NCBI GenBank assembly: GCA_946885605.1
Contig: CAMPGR010000084.1
Location: forward strand, 1 to 16,847
Direction: 5' to 3'
Length of the DNA stretch: 16,847 nt
Source of the DNA: an uncultured Pseudomonadota bacterium
Lineage (GTDB): Bacteria > Pseudomonadota > Gammaproteobacteria > Burkholderiales > SG8-41
Shown here: positions 8,246-15,648 of the stretch, one piece after another
Layout: each line of letters begins with the position of its first letter
Numbering within the stretch: position 1 is the first letter of the stretch
Notes under the pieces: model-generated
Databases searched by the model: none
Seen by the model: only the letters and a program-made list of their open reading frames with translations
What the model was told of the DNA's origin: nothing
Translations under genes and position numbers: made by a program

Positions 8246-8262
8246 TGCACAATAAAGGTGCA
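8246..8262. promoter_or_regulatory. Putative NtrC-binding site between the glnA terminator and the DUF4124 gene
   Basis: TGCAC-AATAAAG-GTGCA is a 17-base dyad with perfect five-base arms, matching the NtrC consensus core GCAC-N7-GTGC. It directly abuts a possible -35 box at 8263. That placement resembles the E. coli glnL promoter, where NtrC binds and represses. It could also act as a distant enhancer for the sigma-54 element about 600 bases downstream. Confidence 0.6.
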
Positions 8263-8291
8263 TTGCTATTTTCGATTTCCTCACATAGACT
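8263..8291 (+). promoter_or_regulatory. Possible sigma-70 promoter for the DUF4124 gene (and ntrBC)
   Basis: TTGCTA (8263-8268) and TAGACT (8286-8291) are separated by exactly 17 bases; each matches four of six consensus positions. It is the best vegetative promoter candidate in the 175-base gap after glnA, and the -35 box touches the NtrC-type dyad. Confidence 0.45.
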
Positions 8292-8354
8292 TAGCTTGAT
8301 TCGGCCGACGACCGGACGCGGGAGGGGCCTCAAACGGGAGCAACCGGAACACCG

Positions 8355-8810
8355 ATGCGATTTCTTCTGATTTCCACCTTGCTTGTAGCTTTCAACGCCC
8401 AGGCGCAGATCTACGAATGCGTGGACGCGAGCGGCAACAAAGTCTTCACCAACATCAAGTCGCAGGCGAAAGGCTGCAGGGCGCTCGACGTCGGTCCGGT
8501 AAACACGGTGCCCGCGTTCAAACCGCCGGCCAAAACGCAGCCCGCCCCGACGAACTTTCCCAAAGTGGATGCCTCGACGCAGCGCGAGCGCGACGCGGAT
8601 CGCCGCCGCATCCTGGAGCAGGAGCTCGGCAACGAGCAGAAGGAGCTTGCCGCGGCTCAGAAAGCGCTCGCCGAGCAGGAGGCGGTGCGCAACGGCGACG
8701 AGCGCAACTACCAGCGCGTGCTGGACCGGCTGGAGCCGTATCAGAAGCGGGTGAAGCAGCACGAAGCGAACATCGAGAGCCTGAAGAAGGAGCTCGCGAA
8801 TCTGCGCTGA
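8355..8810 (+). CDS. Secreted DUF4124 protein with C-terminal coiled coil
   Basis: This 151-residue protein has a signal peptide (MRFLLISTLLVAFNAQA, cleavage likely after Ala17). A short DUF4124 module follows (IYECVDASGNKVFTNIKSQ, about residues 19-45). Next comes a Pro/Thr-rich linker, then a highly charged helical region (about 76-151) with heptad-like Leu spacing, probably a coiled coil. DUF4124 is a small beta module found at the N-terminus of many proteobacterial envelope proteins; its role is unknown. Cys22 and Cys41 could form a disulfide. The gene lies between the glnA terminator and ntrB. Its upstream region holds an NtrC-type dyad, so nitrogen-dependent expression is possible. The ribosome-binding site is weak (GGAAC). 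I infer a periplasmic location and assign no function. Confidence 0.85.
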   Translation: MRFLLISTLLVAFNAQAQIYECVDASGNKVFTNIKSQAKGCRALDVGPVNTVPAFKPPAKTQPAPTNFPKVDASTQRERDADRRRILEQELGNEQKELAAAQKALAEQEAVRNGDERNYQRVLDRLEPYQKRVKQHEANIESLKKELANLR

Positions 8811-8843
8811 TATCGCAGGCGCTCCCTGGACAGCGCGGCGTTA

Positions 8844-8859
8844 TGGCCCGCTTCTTGCT
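8844..8859 (+). promoter_or_regulatory. Sigma-54 (RpoN) promoter in front of ntrB
   Basis: TGGCCCGCTTCTTGCT fits the -24/-12 consensus closely, with GG at 8845-8846, GC at 8857-8858, the required ten bases between, and an intact TTGCT. The predicted start near 8870 leaves only about 11 bases before the ntrB ATG. No clear NtrC dyad is seen within 150 bases upstream; the nearest is at 8246-8262. Confidence 0.65.
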
Positions 8860-8880
8860 CGTTCATTCAGGCCAGAAGAC

Positions 8881-9957
8881 ATGACGATGGAAACGTTCTC
8901 CGGCCTGGATCTCCTCGCTACGGCAGTCATCGTTCTCGACGAGAAACTGCGCGTTCAGTACTTGAACGCCGCGGCGGAGAACCTGCTCGAGTTGAGCAAC
9001 CGGAATGCTGCGGGCCTGCCGCTTGCGCAGGTGTTCGATCAGCACGCCAAGCTCGCCGCCACGGTCGGGTACGCCTGCTCGCACAACTGCAGCTACACCG
9101 AGCACGACCTCACCTTGAGCGTCGCGGGACGCACCCGTTTGCAGCTCGCGTGCACGGTCACCCCGGTCGACGTCGCCGTGGGGGGCGCATTCCTGCTCGA
9201 GCTGCGCCACGTCGAGCAGCAGATCAGGATCGCCCGCGAGGAGCGGCTCCTCGACCAAAACCGGGCGAATCGCGAGCTCATACGCAATCTCGCGCACGAG
9301 ATCAAGAATCCGCTCGGGGGCATACGCGGGGCGGCCCAGCTCCTCGAACGCGAGCTCGAGCGCGCGGACCTGCACGAATACACGCAAGTCATCATGAAGG
9401 AAGCCGACCGGCTGCAGCAGCTGATGGATCGGCTGCTCGCGCCGCATCGTCTGCCCAAGCCGGCTGCGCTCAACGTGCACGAAGTGCTCGAGCGGGTGCG
9501 CAGCCTTATCCTCGCCGAGTATCCCGACGGCATAAAGGTGCTGCGGGATTACGACTCGAGCCTGCCGCCCCTCAAGGGCGACCGGGAGCAGCTCATCCAG
9601 GCCACCCTCAATATCGTCCGCAACGCCGCACAGGCGCTGGCAGGGAAAGGGGAGATCGGGCTGCGCACGCGTATCGCGCGCCAGGTCACTCTCGCGCGCA
9701 AGCGCCATCGCCATGCGATCGAGATCACCGTGTGCGATAACGGGCCCGGCATCCCGGAGACGATACGCGATCGCATTCTCTACCCGCTCGTCTCCGGCCG
9801 CGAGAACGGCAGCGGGCTCGGCCTCACCATCGCGCAGACGTTCATCACCCAGCACCACGGCACCATCACCTACGAAAGCGTGCCCGGCAACACCTGCTTT
9901 ACCCTATTGCTGCCGGTCGATGAAGCGGACGCGGCCGCCGCAAAGGCCGTGCCATGA
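8881..9957 (+). CDS. ntrB: Nitrogen regulation sensor kinase/phosphatase NtrB (NRII)
   Basis: NtrB is the soluble histidine kinase/phosphatase that phosphorylates NtrC when nitrogen is scarce and dephosphorylates it when bound by PII. The 358-residue protein has an N-terminal PAS domain (about 8-120), the H-box NLAHEIKNPLGGIRGAAQLL with His139 (the same number as in E. coli), and a C-terminal ATPase domain. That domain shows an N-box (ATLNIVRNAAQAL), the G1 box DNGPGIP and the G2 box GSGLGLTIAQ. No membrane segments are present. Start codons at 8881 and 8887 are both possible, and the ribosome-binding site is weak. A sigma-54 element lies just upstream. Its stop overlaps the ntrC start (ATGA), indicating translational coupling. 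Confidence 0.96.
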   Translation: MTMETFSGLDLLATAVIVLDEKLRVQYLNAAAENLLELSNRNAAGLPLAQVFDQHAKLAATVGYACSHNCSYTEHDLTLSVAGRTRLQLACTVTPVDVAVGGAFLLELRHVEQQIRIAREERLLDQNRANRELIRNLAHEIKNPLGGIRGAAQLLERELERADLHEYTQVIMKEADRLQQLMDRLLAPHRLPKPAALNVHEVLERVRSLILAEYPDGIKVLRDYDSSLPPLKGDREQLIQATLNIVRNAAQALAGKGEIGLRTRIARQVTLARKRHRHAIEITVCDNGPGIPETIRDRILYPLVSGRENGSGLGLTIAQTFITQHHGTITYESVPGNTCFTLLLPVDEADAAAAKAVP

Positions 9958-11360
9958 AGCCGGTCTGGATCATCGACGACGACCGCTCGATACGCTGGGT
10001 GTTCGAGAAGGCCCTCATGCGCGAGGACATCGCCTTCCAGGCTTTCGCCTCGGTCCGGGAAGCGCGCGCCGCGCTGGACAATGACGCGCCGCAGGTCGTG
10101 GTGAGCGACATCCGCATGCCGGGGGAATCGGGCCTGCAGCTGCTGCAGGCCATGAAGGAACGCCATCCCGATCTGCCGGTCATCATCATGACCGCATACT
10201 CGGATCTCGAGAGCGCGGTCACGGCGTTCCAGGGCGGCGCTTACGAGTATCTGCCGAAGCCTTTCGACGTGGATCACGCCGTCGAGCTCATTCGGCGCGC
10301 GATGCAGGAGTGCGCGCGCAAGGAGGCGACGGTGGAGGACCTCGCGACGACGCCGGAAATGCTGGGGCAGGCGCCCGCGATGCAGGAAGTGTTCCGGGCG
10401 ATCGGCCGCCTTTCACAGTCGCACGCGACGGTGCTCGTGACGGGCGAGTCGGGCACGGGAAAAGAGCTCGTCGCCCGCGCGCTCTATCGCCACAGCCCGC
10501 GCGCCGACAAGCAGTTCATCGCCATCAACACCGCCGCCATACCGAAAGAGCTGCTCGAGTCCGAGCTCTTCGGGCACGAGCGCGGCGCCTTCACCGGTGC
10601 GCAGGCGATGCGTCGCGGGCGCTTCGAGCAGGCGGAAGGCGGCACGCTTTTCCTCGATGAGATCGGCGACATGCCGGCGGAGCTGCAGACGCGGCTGCTG
10701 CGGGTGCTATCCGACGGCCACTTCTACCGGGTTGGCGGACATCAGCCGATCAGGGCCAACGTGCGGGTGATCGCGGCGACCCATCAGGACCTCGAAGCGC
10801 GCGTGAGGCAAGGGCTGTTCCGCGAAGACCTCTACCACCGCCTCAACGTGATCCGGCTGCGCCTGCCGCCCCTGCGCGAGCGCCGCGAGGACATACCGCT
10901 GCTTGCCCGCTACTTTCTGCAGAAGTGCGCGCGCGATCTCGCAGTGGAAGCGAAGCGCCTTTCCGAGGCCACATTGCGCTATCTGAGCGCGCAGGACTTC
11001 CCCGGCAACGTGCGCCAGCTGCAGAATCTCTGTCACTGGCTCACGGTGATGGCGCCCTCCGCGACCATCGAGATCAAGGACCTGCCGCCGGAACTGAGGG
11101 CCGAGACGCCGCTGCCGACGACGGACGGCTGGGTCCCTCTCCTCGAAAGGGAAGTGGAGACGCTTTTGAACCGCGGCGGCGTGGGCATAATGGACGATCT
11201 CACGCGCCGGTTCGAGAAAGCGCTCATCGCCAAGGCGCTCGCCCATACCGGCGGGCGGCGCATCGAGGCCTCTCAGCTCCTCGGTCTCGGACGGAACACG
11301 CTCACGCGCAAGATCCAGGACCTGGGACTCGACAACGGCAAGGAGCGTAACGGCGCATAG
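9954..11360 (+). CDS. ntrC: Nitrogen regulation response regulator NtrC (NRI)
   Basis: NtrC is the sigma-54-dependent enhancer-binding activator of nitrogen genes, phosphorylated by NtrB. The 468-residue protein has the usual three domains. The receiver domain has acidic residues DDD at 8-10, the phospho-acceptor Asp52 in VVVSDIRMPGESG, and Lys in YLPKPFD. The AAA+ domain has Walker A GESGTGKE, the sigma-54-contacting GAFTGA loop and Walker B GGTLFLDEIGDM. The C-terminal Fis-type helix-turn-helix reads RRIEASQLLGLGRNTLTRKIQDLGL. It starts inside the ntrB stop codon (ATGA). The GCAC-N7-GTGC dyads near glnA are its likely targets. It converges on xth, with 33 bases between the stops. Confidence 0.98.
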   Translation: MKPVWIIDDDRSIRWVFEKALMREDIAFQAFASVREARAALDNDAPQVVVSDIRMPGESGLQLLQAMKERHPDLPVIIMTAYSDLESAVTAFQGGAYEYLPKPFDVDHAVELIRRAMQECARKEATVEDLATTPEMLGQAPAMQEVFRAIGRLSQSHATVLVTGESGTGKELVARALYRHSPRADKQFIAINTAAIPKELLESELFGHERGAFTGAQAMRRGRFEQAEGGTLFLDEIGDMPAELQTRLLRVLSDGHFYRVGGHQPIRANVRVIAATHQDLEARVRQGLFREDLYHRLNVIRLRLPPLRERREDIPLLARYFLQKCARDLAVEAKRLSEATLRYLSAQDFPGNVRQLQNLCHWLTVMAPSATIEIKDLPPELRAETPLPTTDGWVPLLEREVETLLNRGGVGIMDDLTRRFEKALIAKALAHTGGRRIEASQLLGLGRNTLTRKIQDLGLDNGKERNGA

Positions 11361-11367
11361 CGGATGC

Positions 11368-11392
11368 GCCGAGGGCCTCGGCTTGCCGTTTG
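11368..11392 (+). terminator. Weak possible terminator after ntrC
   Basis: GCCGAG and CTCGGC form a 6-bp stem with a GGC loop just after the ntrC stop, followed by a T-rich but interrupted stretch (TTGCCGTTTGTT). The stem is short and there is no clean T-run, so this is a weak candidate. Confidence 0.25.
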
Positions 11393-11393
11393 T

Positions 11394-12161
11394 TCAAAGC
11401 GCGAGATCGGCCATGACGGGCGCGTGATCGGACGGGCGCTCGGCGACGCGCGGCTCGATGTCCACGGTGCACGCCGTGCAGCGCTCGACAAGGGCGGGCG
11501 AAAGCAGCACATGGTCGATGCGCAATCCCATCTTGCGGCGAAAAGCGTTCATGCGGTAGTCCCACCACGTGAACGATTTCTCCGGCTGCTCGAAAAGGCG
11601 GAAAGCATCGGTGAGACCGAGGCCGACGAGGGCACGGAACGCCTCCCGTTCCGGCACGCTGAAGAGCACCTGTCCCGCGCACACCGCCGGGTCGTGCACG
11701 TCGCGCTCTTCGGGGGCGATGTTGAGATCGCCGAGCACCGCCAGCCGGGAAAAACGCGTGAGCTCGCTCTCGAGCCACGCGTTCAGCGCCGCGAGCCAGC
11801 TCAACTTGTAGCGGTACTTGTCGGACTCGACGCTTTCGCCGTTCGGGACGTAGACGCAGACGACGCGTATGCCGCACACGCTCGCCGCCAGCACCCGCTT
11901 CTGTGCATCGTCGAATCCCGGAACGGCGGCGACGATGCCGTCGCACGTTTCGCGGCTCAGCATCGCGACACCGTTGTACGTCTTCTGCCCGCTGTAGATC
12001 GCCCGATATCCGGCCGCCGCAATCTCATCCACCGGGAACTTGCCGTCCTCGAGCTTCGTTTCCTGCAGACACAGTATGTCCGGCGCATGCCTTTTGAGCC
12101 ACGCCAGCACGTGCGGCAGCCGGACTTTCAGCGAGTTGACGTTCCAGGTTGCAATGCGCAT
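11394..12161 (-). CDS. xth: Exodeoxyribonuclease III
   Basis: This is the AP endonuclease and 3'-5' exonuclease of base-excision repair, from the Mg-dependent exonuclease III / APE1 fold. The 255-residue protein begins MRIATWNVNSLKVRL. Asn7 and Glu34 (LCLQETK) fall at the same numbers as in E. coli XthA. Further catalytic motifs are LGDLNIAP, the TWWDYR loop, LRIDHVLLS and the C-terminal SDHAPV. The ATG at 12161 gives the canonical N-terminus; the frame stays open upstream to 12323, but that part is unlike the family and antisense to the lipoprotein gene. No clear ribosome-binding site is seen. It is convergent with ntrC and divergent from the lipoprotein gene (82 bases). Confidence 0.97.
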   Translation of the reverse strand: MRIATWNVNSLKVRLPHVLAWLKRHAPDILCLQETKLEDGKFPVDEIAAAGYRAIYSGQKTYNGVAMLSRETCDGIVAAVPGFDDAQKRVLAASVCGIRVVCVYVPNGESVESDKYRYKLSWLAALNAWLESELTRFSRLAVLGDLNIAPEERDVHDPAVCAGQVLFSVPEREAFRALVGLGLTDAFRLFEQPEKSFTWWDYRMNAFRRKMGLRIDHVLLSPALVERCTACTVDIEPRVAERPSDHAPVMADLAL

Positions 12162-12243
12162 GGCGCAGAGTTCAGTCGGGGCGCCGCTTGTGGCAGCATA
12201 CGCGGCGCGGCGCGTGCCGCGGCATCCAGGGGAGGGCAATACA

Positions 12244-12627
12244 ATGAAGCGCCCGGGCGTGTGGCCATGGTTCGTGATCCTTGCAACGGCCGGTTGCGCG
12301 CAGGCGCCCGAGCGCGAGCGCACGACCTATACCTTCGAGAGCGGACGCACGCCCTATTCTGCTGCCATCTGCATCGCGCGCAATGCGAAGCGGATGCCGA
12401 ACGTCACCGCGGAAGAGCGGCTGCTCGGCGCGAGCGCGTGGGAAGTGATCGTGCGGGCGTCCGGCGGCTCGGAGGAGACGCTCGCCATGGCGGAAGCCCG
12501 CAATCGAGGTACGGGTTCGTTCGTGTCGCTGCGGGTGAGAAGCGCGCCAGACGGCGACCCCGAGGCCTTCGCGCATAGCCTGATGACGGATTGTCAGGCG
12601 CGAATGGTTGCGCCGTCGAAGCGGTAA
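12244..12627 (+). CDS. Small putative lipoprotein of unknown function
   Basis: I do not recognise this 127-residue protein. The ATG is supported by a strong GGGGAGGG ribosome-binding site (from 12229) eight bases upstream. The N-terminus is a short signal sequence (MKRPGVWPWFVILATAG) ending in a lipobox-like TAGC with Cys18. Thr at -3 is not the best residue, so lipidation is likely but not certain. The mature part has Cys at residues 43 and 117, which could pair, a charged middle section and a C-terminal segment ending MTDCQARMVAPSKR. It is divergent from xth and its stop lies 16 bases from the convergent glutaredoxin-like gene. Function unknown; an envelope location is inferred. Confidence 0.75.
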   Translation: MKRPGVWPWFVILATAGCAQAPERERTTYTFESGRTPYSAAICIARNAKRMPNVTAEERLLGASAWEVIVRASGGSEETLAMAEARNRGTGSFVSLRVRSAPDGDPEAFAHSLMTDCQARMVAPSKR

Positions 12628-12643
12628 CCAGGCACCGCGCGCG

Positions 12644-13429
12644 TCACGGTTTCGCGTCCGCCTGTTCCTGCCGGAATCCGGCTTGATCGAGCGCCGAGTG
12701 ATAATCGGTGGCATCGAAGCCGCGCACCACGAAGCGGCCGGCGACGAGGGTCGGGACAAAGGCTTCACCCCCGGCAATCTTTTTGAGCTCCTCTACAACT
12801 TGCGGTGCGTCCGCAGCGATTTCCTGGAATGGCACGCCGCGGCTTTCGAGCAACGCCTTCGCCTGCGCGCAGCGCGGCCCGCAATCGGCGCTGGTGTATA
12901 ACTTCACCGCCGGCGGCTTGCTGGCGGCGGGTTTGGACACCGCCGGCCGCGGCTTGACGGGCACGAGCGCGGTCTTCGGATATCCCGCAAGGTCCAGCGC
13001 CGCATCCCATTCGCTTTCCAGATAGCCTTTGAGTCGCGTGCTGGCGATCACGAGGAGCGGCACCTCGGCGCCGCCACCGGAGGCCTTCCTGAACGCCTCG
13101 AAGTCGCCCTGAGGGTCCTTGTCGGTGTACGGCACGCCGCGCCGCGCCAAGTGGGCGCGGGCGCGATCGCAGAGGTCGCCGCAGTCGGTCGCCCACAAGG
13201 TCACGGGAAAGTTCTTTACCGCCCGCTGCAGGCTAAAGGGCAGATCGCTCGTCGGAATGGTGCTCGCGTTGACGGTGCGCTGCTCGACCTTCTTCGCCGT
13301 GGCGGGCGGCGGCGTGTCGCGCCATTCCACGTTTCCTTTTTCGTCCACCCAGCGGTAGAGCTGCGCGGCTTGCACCGGCGTCGCAAGCGCGATCCACGCG
13401 CAACTGATCACCATGATGGTTGTTCTCAT
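12644..13429 (-). CDS. Periplasmic DUF4124 protein with two tandem glutaredoxin-like domains
   Basis: This 261-residue secreted protein begins with a signal peptide (cleavage likely after Ala21, VQA). A DUF4124 module follows (QLYRWVDEKGNVEWRDTPP, about 23-45), then two thioredoxin-fold, glutaredoxin-like repeats (about 73-155 and 174-255) joined by a Pro/Lys-rich linker. Repeat 1 has TDCGDLCDRARAHLARRGVPY (Cys83, Cys87) and repeat 2 has ADCGPRCAQAKALLESRGVPF (Cys183, Cys187). Each repeat carries the fold's cis-Pro in EVP and FVP (Pro124, Pro226). The cysteines are spaced C-x3-C, not the usual C-x2-C, in both. The start has a good GGGAGG ribosome-binding site six bases upstream and a recognisable promoter. 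A role in periplasmic thiol chemistry is inferred. It lies downstream of opdA on the same strand. Confidence 0.88.
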   Translation of the reverse strand: MRTTIMVISCAWIALATPVQAAQLYRWVDEKGNVEWRDTPPPATAKKVEQRTVNASTIPTSDLPFSLQRAVKNFPVTLWATDCGDLCDRARAHLARRGVPYTDKDPQGDFEAFRKASGGGAEVPLLVIASTRLKGYLESEWDAALDLAGYPKTALVPVKPRPAVSKPAASKPPAVKLYTSADCGPRCAQAKALLESRGVPFQEIAADAPQVVEELKKIAGGEAFVPTLVAGRFVVRGFDATDYHSALDQAGFRQEQADAKP

Positions 13430-13462
13430 CGGATCCTCCCTCGAGCCGATCGACCGCTTTGG

Positions 13463-13491
13463 ACTCTAGCACTACGCGCGATGCGCGGCAA
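13463..13491 (-). promoter_or_regulatory. Sigma-70-type promoter for the tandem glutaredoxin-like gene
   Basis: On the minus strand TTGCCG (13491-13486) and TAGAGT (13468-13463) are separated by exactly 17 bases, with a TGC extended -10 directly before the TAGAGT. The predicted start near 13456 leaves a leader of about 27 bases. This suggests the gene is transcribed separately from opdA. Confidence 0.55.
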
Positions 13492-13505
13492 AGCCATCCT
13501 GCACG

Positions 13506-15587
13506 CTACACGGCGCCCGTTCCGGCGACCTCCGCTCCGCCGCTCATGCCGCTATGCCTTAGCAACGCGTCTATTGTGGGCTCGCGTCCACGGAAGGCGA
13601 TAAACGACTCGATTGCAGGACGGCTCCCCCCCACGCCGAGCACTTCGTCCCAGAAGCGCCGTCCGGTCGCGGGATCGAGCACCCCTTTCTCCTCGAAGAG
13701 GCTGTAGGCGTCGGCAGACAGCACCTCCGCCCACTTGTAACTGTAATAGCCCGCAGCATAGCCGCCGGCGAAGATATGCGAGAAGCTGTGGGGAAAGCGG
13801 TTGTAAGCCGGGGGGCGCACGACCGCGACGCGTGCCCGGACCTCGTCGAGCAATTCGAGCGCGGTTTTGGCGCCGCGCGGGTCGTAGTCGTAGTGCAGGT
13901 GGAGGTCGAACAGCGCGAACTCGAGCTGGCGCACCGTCTGCAGGCCGCTCTGGAAATTCTTGGCGGCGACCATCTTGTCGAAGAGCGCGCGCGGCAGCGG
14001 CGCCCCGCTTTCCACGTGCCGCGTCATGGGCTCGACCACGTCCCACTCCCAGCAGAAGTTTTCCATGAACTGGCTGGGCAGCTCGACGGCATCCCATTCG
14101 ATACCGTTGATGCCCGATACCGCGAGATAATCCACGCGGGTCAGGAGGTGGTGCAAACCGTGCCCGAACTCGTGGAAGAGCGTGATCACCTCGTCGTGCG
14201 TGAAAAGCGCGGGCCTGTCGCCCACCGGCGCGGAAAAATTGCAATTGAGATAGGCGACCGGGGCCTGCACCCGGCCGTCCTTGATGCGGCGGGTGATCGC
14301 TTCGTCCATCCACGCCCCGCCGCGCTTCGACGGCCGCGCGTAGAGATCCGCATAGAACTGGCCGACCAGCCTGCCGGCGCGGTCGTGTATCGCATAAAAG
14401 CGGACGTCCGGGTGCCAGCGCGGCGCCTTGGCGGGCGTGATGACGAGCCCGTAGAGGGTCTCCACGAGGCGGAACATGCCGGCGAGCACCGTCGTCTCGG
14501 GAAAGTACTGCTTCACTTCCTGATCGGAAAACGCATAGCGCGCCACGCGCAGCTTCTCCGAGACATAGGCGAGGTCCCAGGTTTCCAGCCTGTCGAGGCG
14601 CAGTTCCTCGCGTCCGAAGCGGGTGAGCTCCTCGAGATCGCGCTCCGCATAAGGGCGCGCACGGGTTGCGAGCTGCTCCAGGAACTCGAGCACCTGTTGC
14701 GGCGACTCGGCCATCTTGGGCTCGAGCGAGTACTCGGCATAGCTTTCGAAGCCGAGGAGTTGCGCCATTTCCCGCCGCAGCTTCACGATCTCCGCGATGA
14801 GCGCGGTGTTGTCCCACTCGGGCTTGCCGAATTCGGTGGCCCGGGTCACGTACGCGCGATACATCAGTTCGCGCAACGCGCGGTTCTCGGCATACTGCAT
14901 GACGGGGAGATACGAGGGCGCGTGCAGCGTGAATTTCCAGCCGGAGCGCTTGTCGGCCGCGGCCGCCTTGCGCGCAGCTTCCCGCACGTCGTCAGGGATG
15001 CCGGCGAGTTCGGACTCGTCGGTGACGTAGTGCGCGAAGGCGTTCGTGGCGTCGAGCAGGTTGTCGCTGAAGCGGGAGGAAAGCTGCGAAAGCCGTTCCC
15101 GGATCTGCAAAAACCTCGCCTTCCTGTCCGGCGGGAGTTCGGCGCCGCCGAGACGGAAGTCGCGCAGTTCGTTCTCGACGATTCTGTGCTGCGCACGGGT
15201 GAGATGCTTGAATTCCTCCGCCTGCGCGAGCGCCTTGAATTTGGCGAAGAGCCCCGGGTGCTGCGAAAGCTCGGTGTAGTACTGCGTGACCTTGGGCAGG
15301 TTCGCGTTGTACGCATCGCGCAGCTCCGGCGAGTTCATGACGGCATTGAGGTGACCGACTTGCCCCCAGGCCCGCGCGAGCCGCTCGTTCGCGTCTTCCA
15401 GCGGCTCGACGAAATCGTTCCACGTCGCGGGCACTTCGGGCGCGGCGAGGCGCGCCACGAGCGCGCGGTTTTCGGCAAGCAATTGATCGACCGCCGGCGT
15501 GACGTACTCGGGCTTGAAATCGGGAAATCGCGGCAGCCCGGAGAAGTCGAGCAAAGGATTCATTTGAGCACGTTCCTTGAGAGACAT
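13506..15587 (-). CDS. prlC: Oligopeptidase A (M3 zinc metallopeptidase)
   Basis: This cytoplasmic zinc endopeptidase degrades short peptides, including cleaved signal peptides; the gene is also called opdA. The 693-residue length is close to that of E. coli PrlC. The zinc site is FHEFGHGLHH with His472, Glu473 and His476, and the third ligand is Glu502 in WDAVELPSQFMEN. The C-terminal FAGGYAAGYYSYKWAEVLSAD segment is also typical of M3. The N-terminus PLLDFSGLPRFPDFKPEYVTPAV resembles PrlC. An ATG at 15563 (MNPLLDF) is an equally plausible start, since both candidates have a weak ribosome-binding site about ten bases upstream. It lies 61 bases downstream of the PyrC'-like gene on the same strand. 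Confidence 0.97.
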   Translation of the reverse strand: MSLKERAQMNPLLDFSGLPRFPDFKPEYVTPAVDQLLAENRALVARLAAPEVPATWNDFVEPLEDANERLARAWGQVGHLNAVMNSPELRDAYNANLPKVTQYYTELSQHPGLFAKFKALAQAEEFKHLTRAQHRIVENELRDFRLGGAELPPDRKARFLQIRERLSQLSSRFSDNLLDATNAFAHYVTDESELAGIPDDVREAARKAAAADKRSGWKFTLHAPSYLPVMQYAENRALRELMYRAYVTRATEFGKPEWDNTALIAEIVKLRREMAQLLGFESYAEYSLEPKMAESPQQVLEFLEQLATRARPYAERDLEELTRFGREELRLDRLETWDLAYVSEKLRVARYAFSDQEVKQYFPETTVLAGMFRLVETLYGLVITPAKAPRWHPDVRFYAIHDRAGRLVGQFYADLYARPSKRGGAWMDEAITRRIKDGRVQAPVAYLNCNFSAPVGDRPALFTHDEVITLFHEFGHGLHHLLTRVDYLAVSGINGIEWDAVELPSQFMENFCWEWDVVEPMTRHVESGAPLPRALFDKMVAAKNFQSGLQTVRQLEFALFDLHLHYDYDPRGAKTALELLDEVRARVAVVRPPAYNRFPHSFSHIFAGGYAAGYYSYKWAEVLSADAYSLFEEKGVLDPATGRRFWDEVLGVGGSRPAIESFIAFRGREPTIDALLRHSGMSGGAEVAGTGAV

Positions 15588-15648
15588 GAGTGGACGACTC
15601 CGATGGGATGGCGGGAAGCCGGCAGAGTTCCGGGCGCGCCGTCGTGAT

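Noticed and set aside
12162..12323. Longer xth start up to 12323
   Set aside because: The family N-terminus MRIATWNVNS begins at 12161, and the extension is antisense to the lipoprotein gene.
13776..15647. 623-codon open frame on the + strand opposite prlC
   Set aside because: It is antisense to a complete M3 peptidase with all catalytic motifs. Its translation is rich in Arg, Glu and Val with no family motif, as expected from a GC-rich shadow frame.
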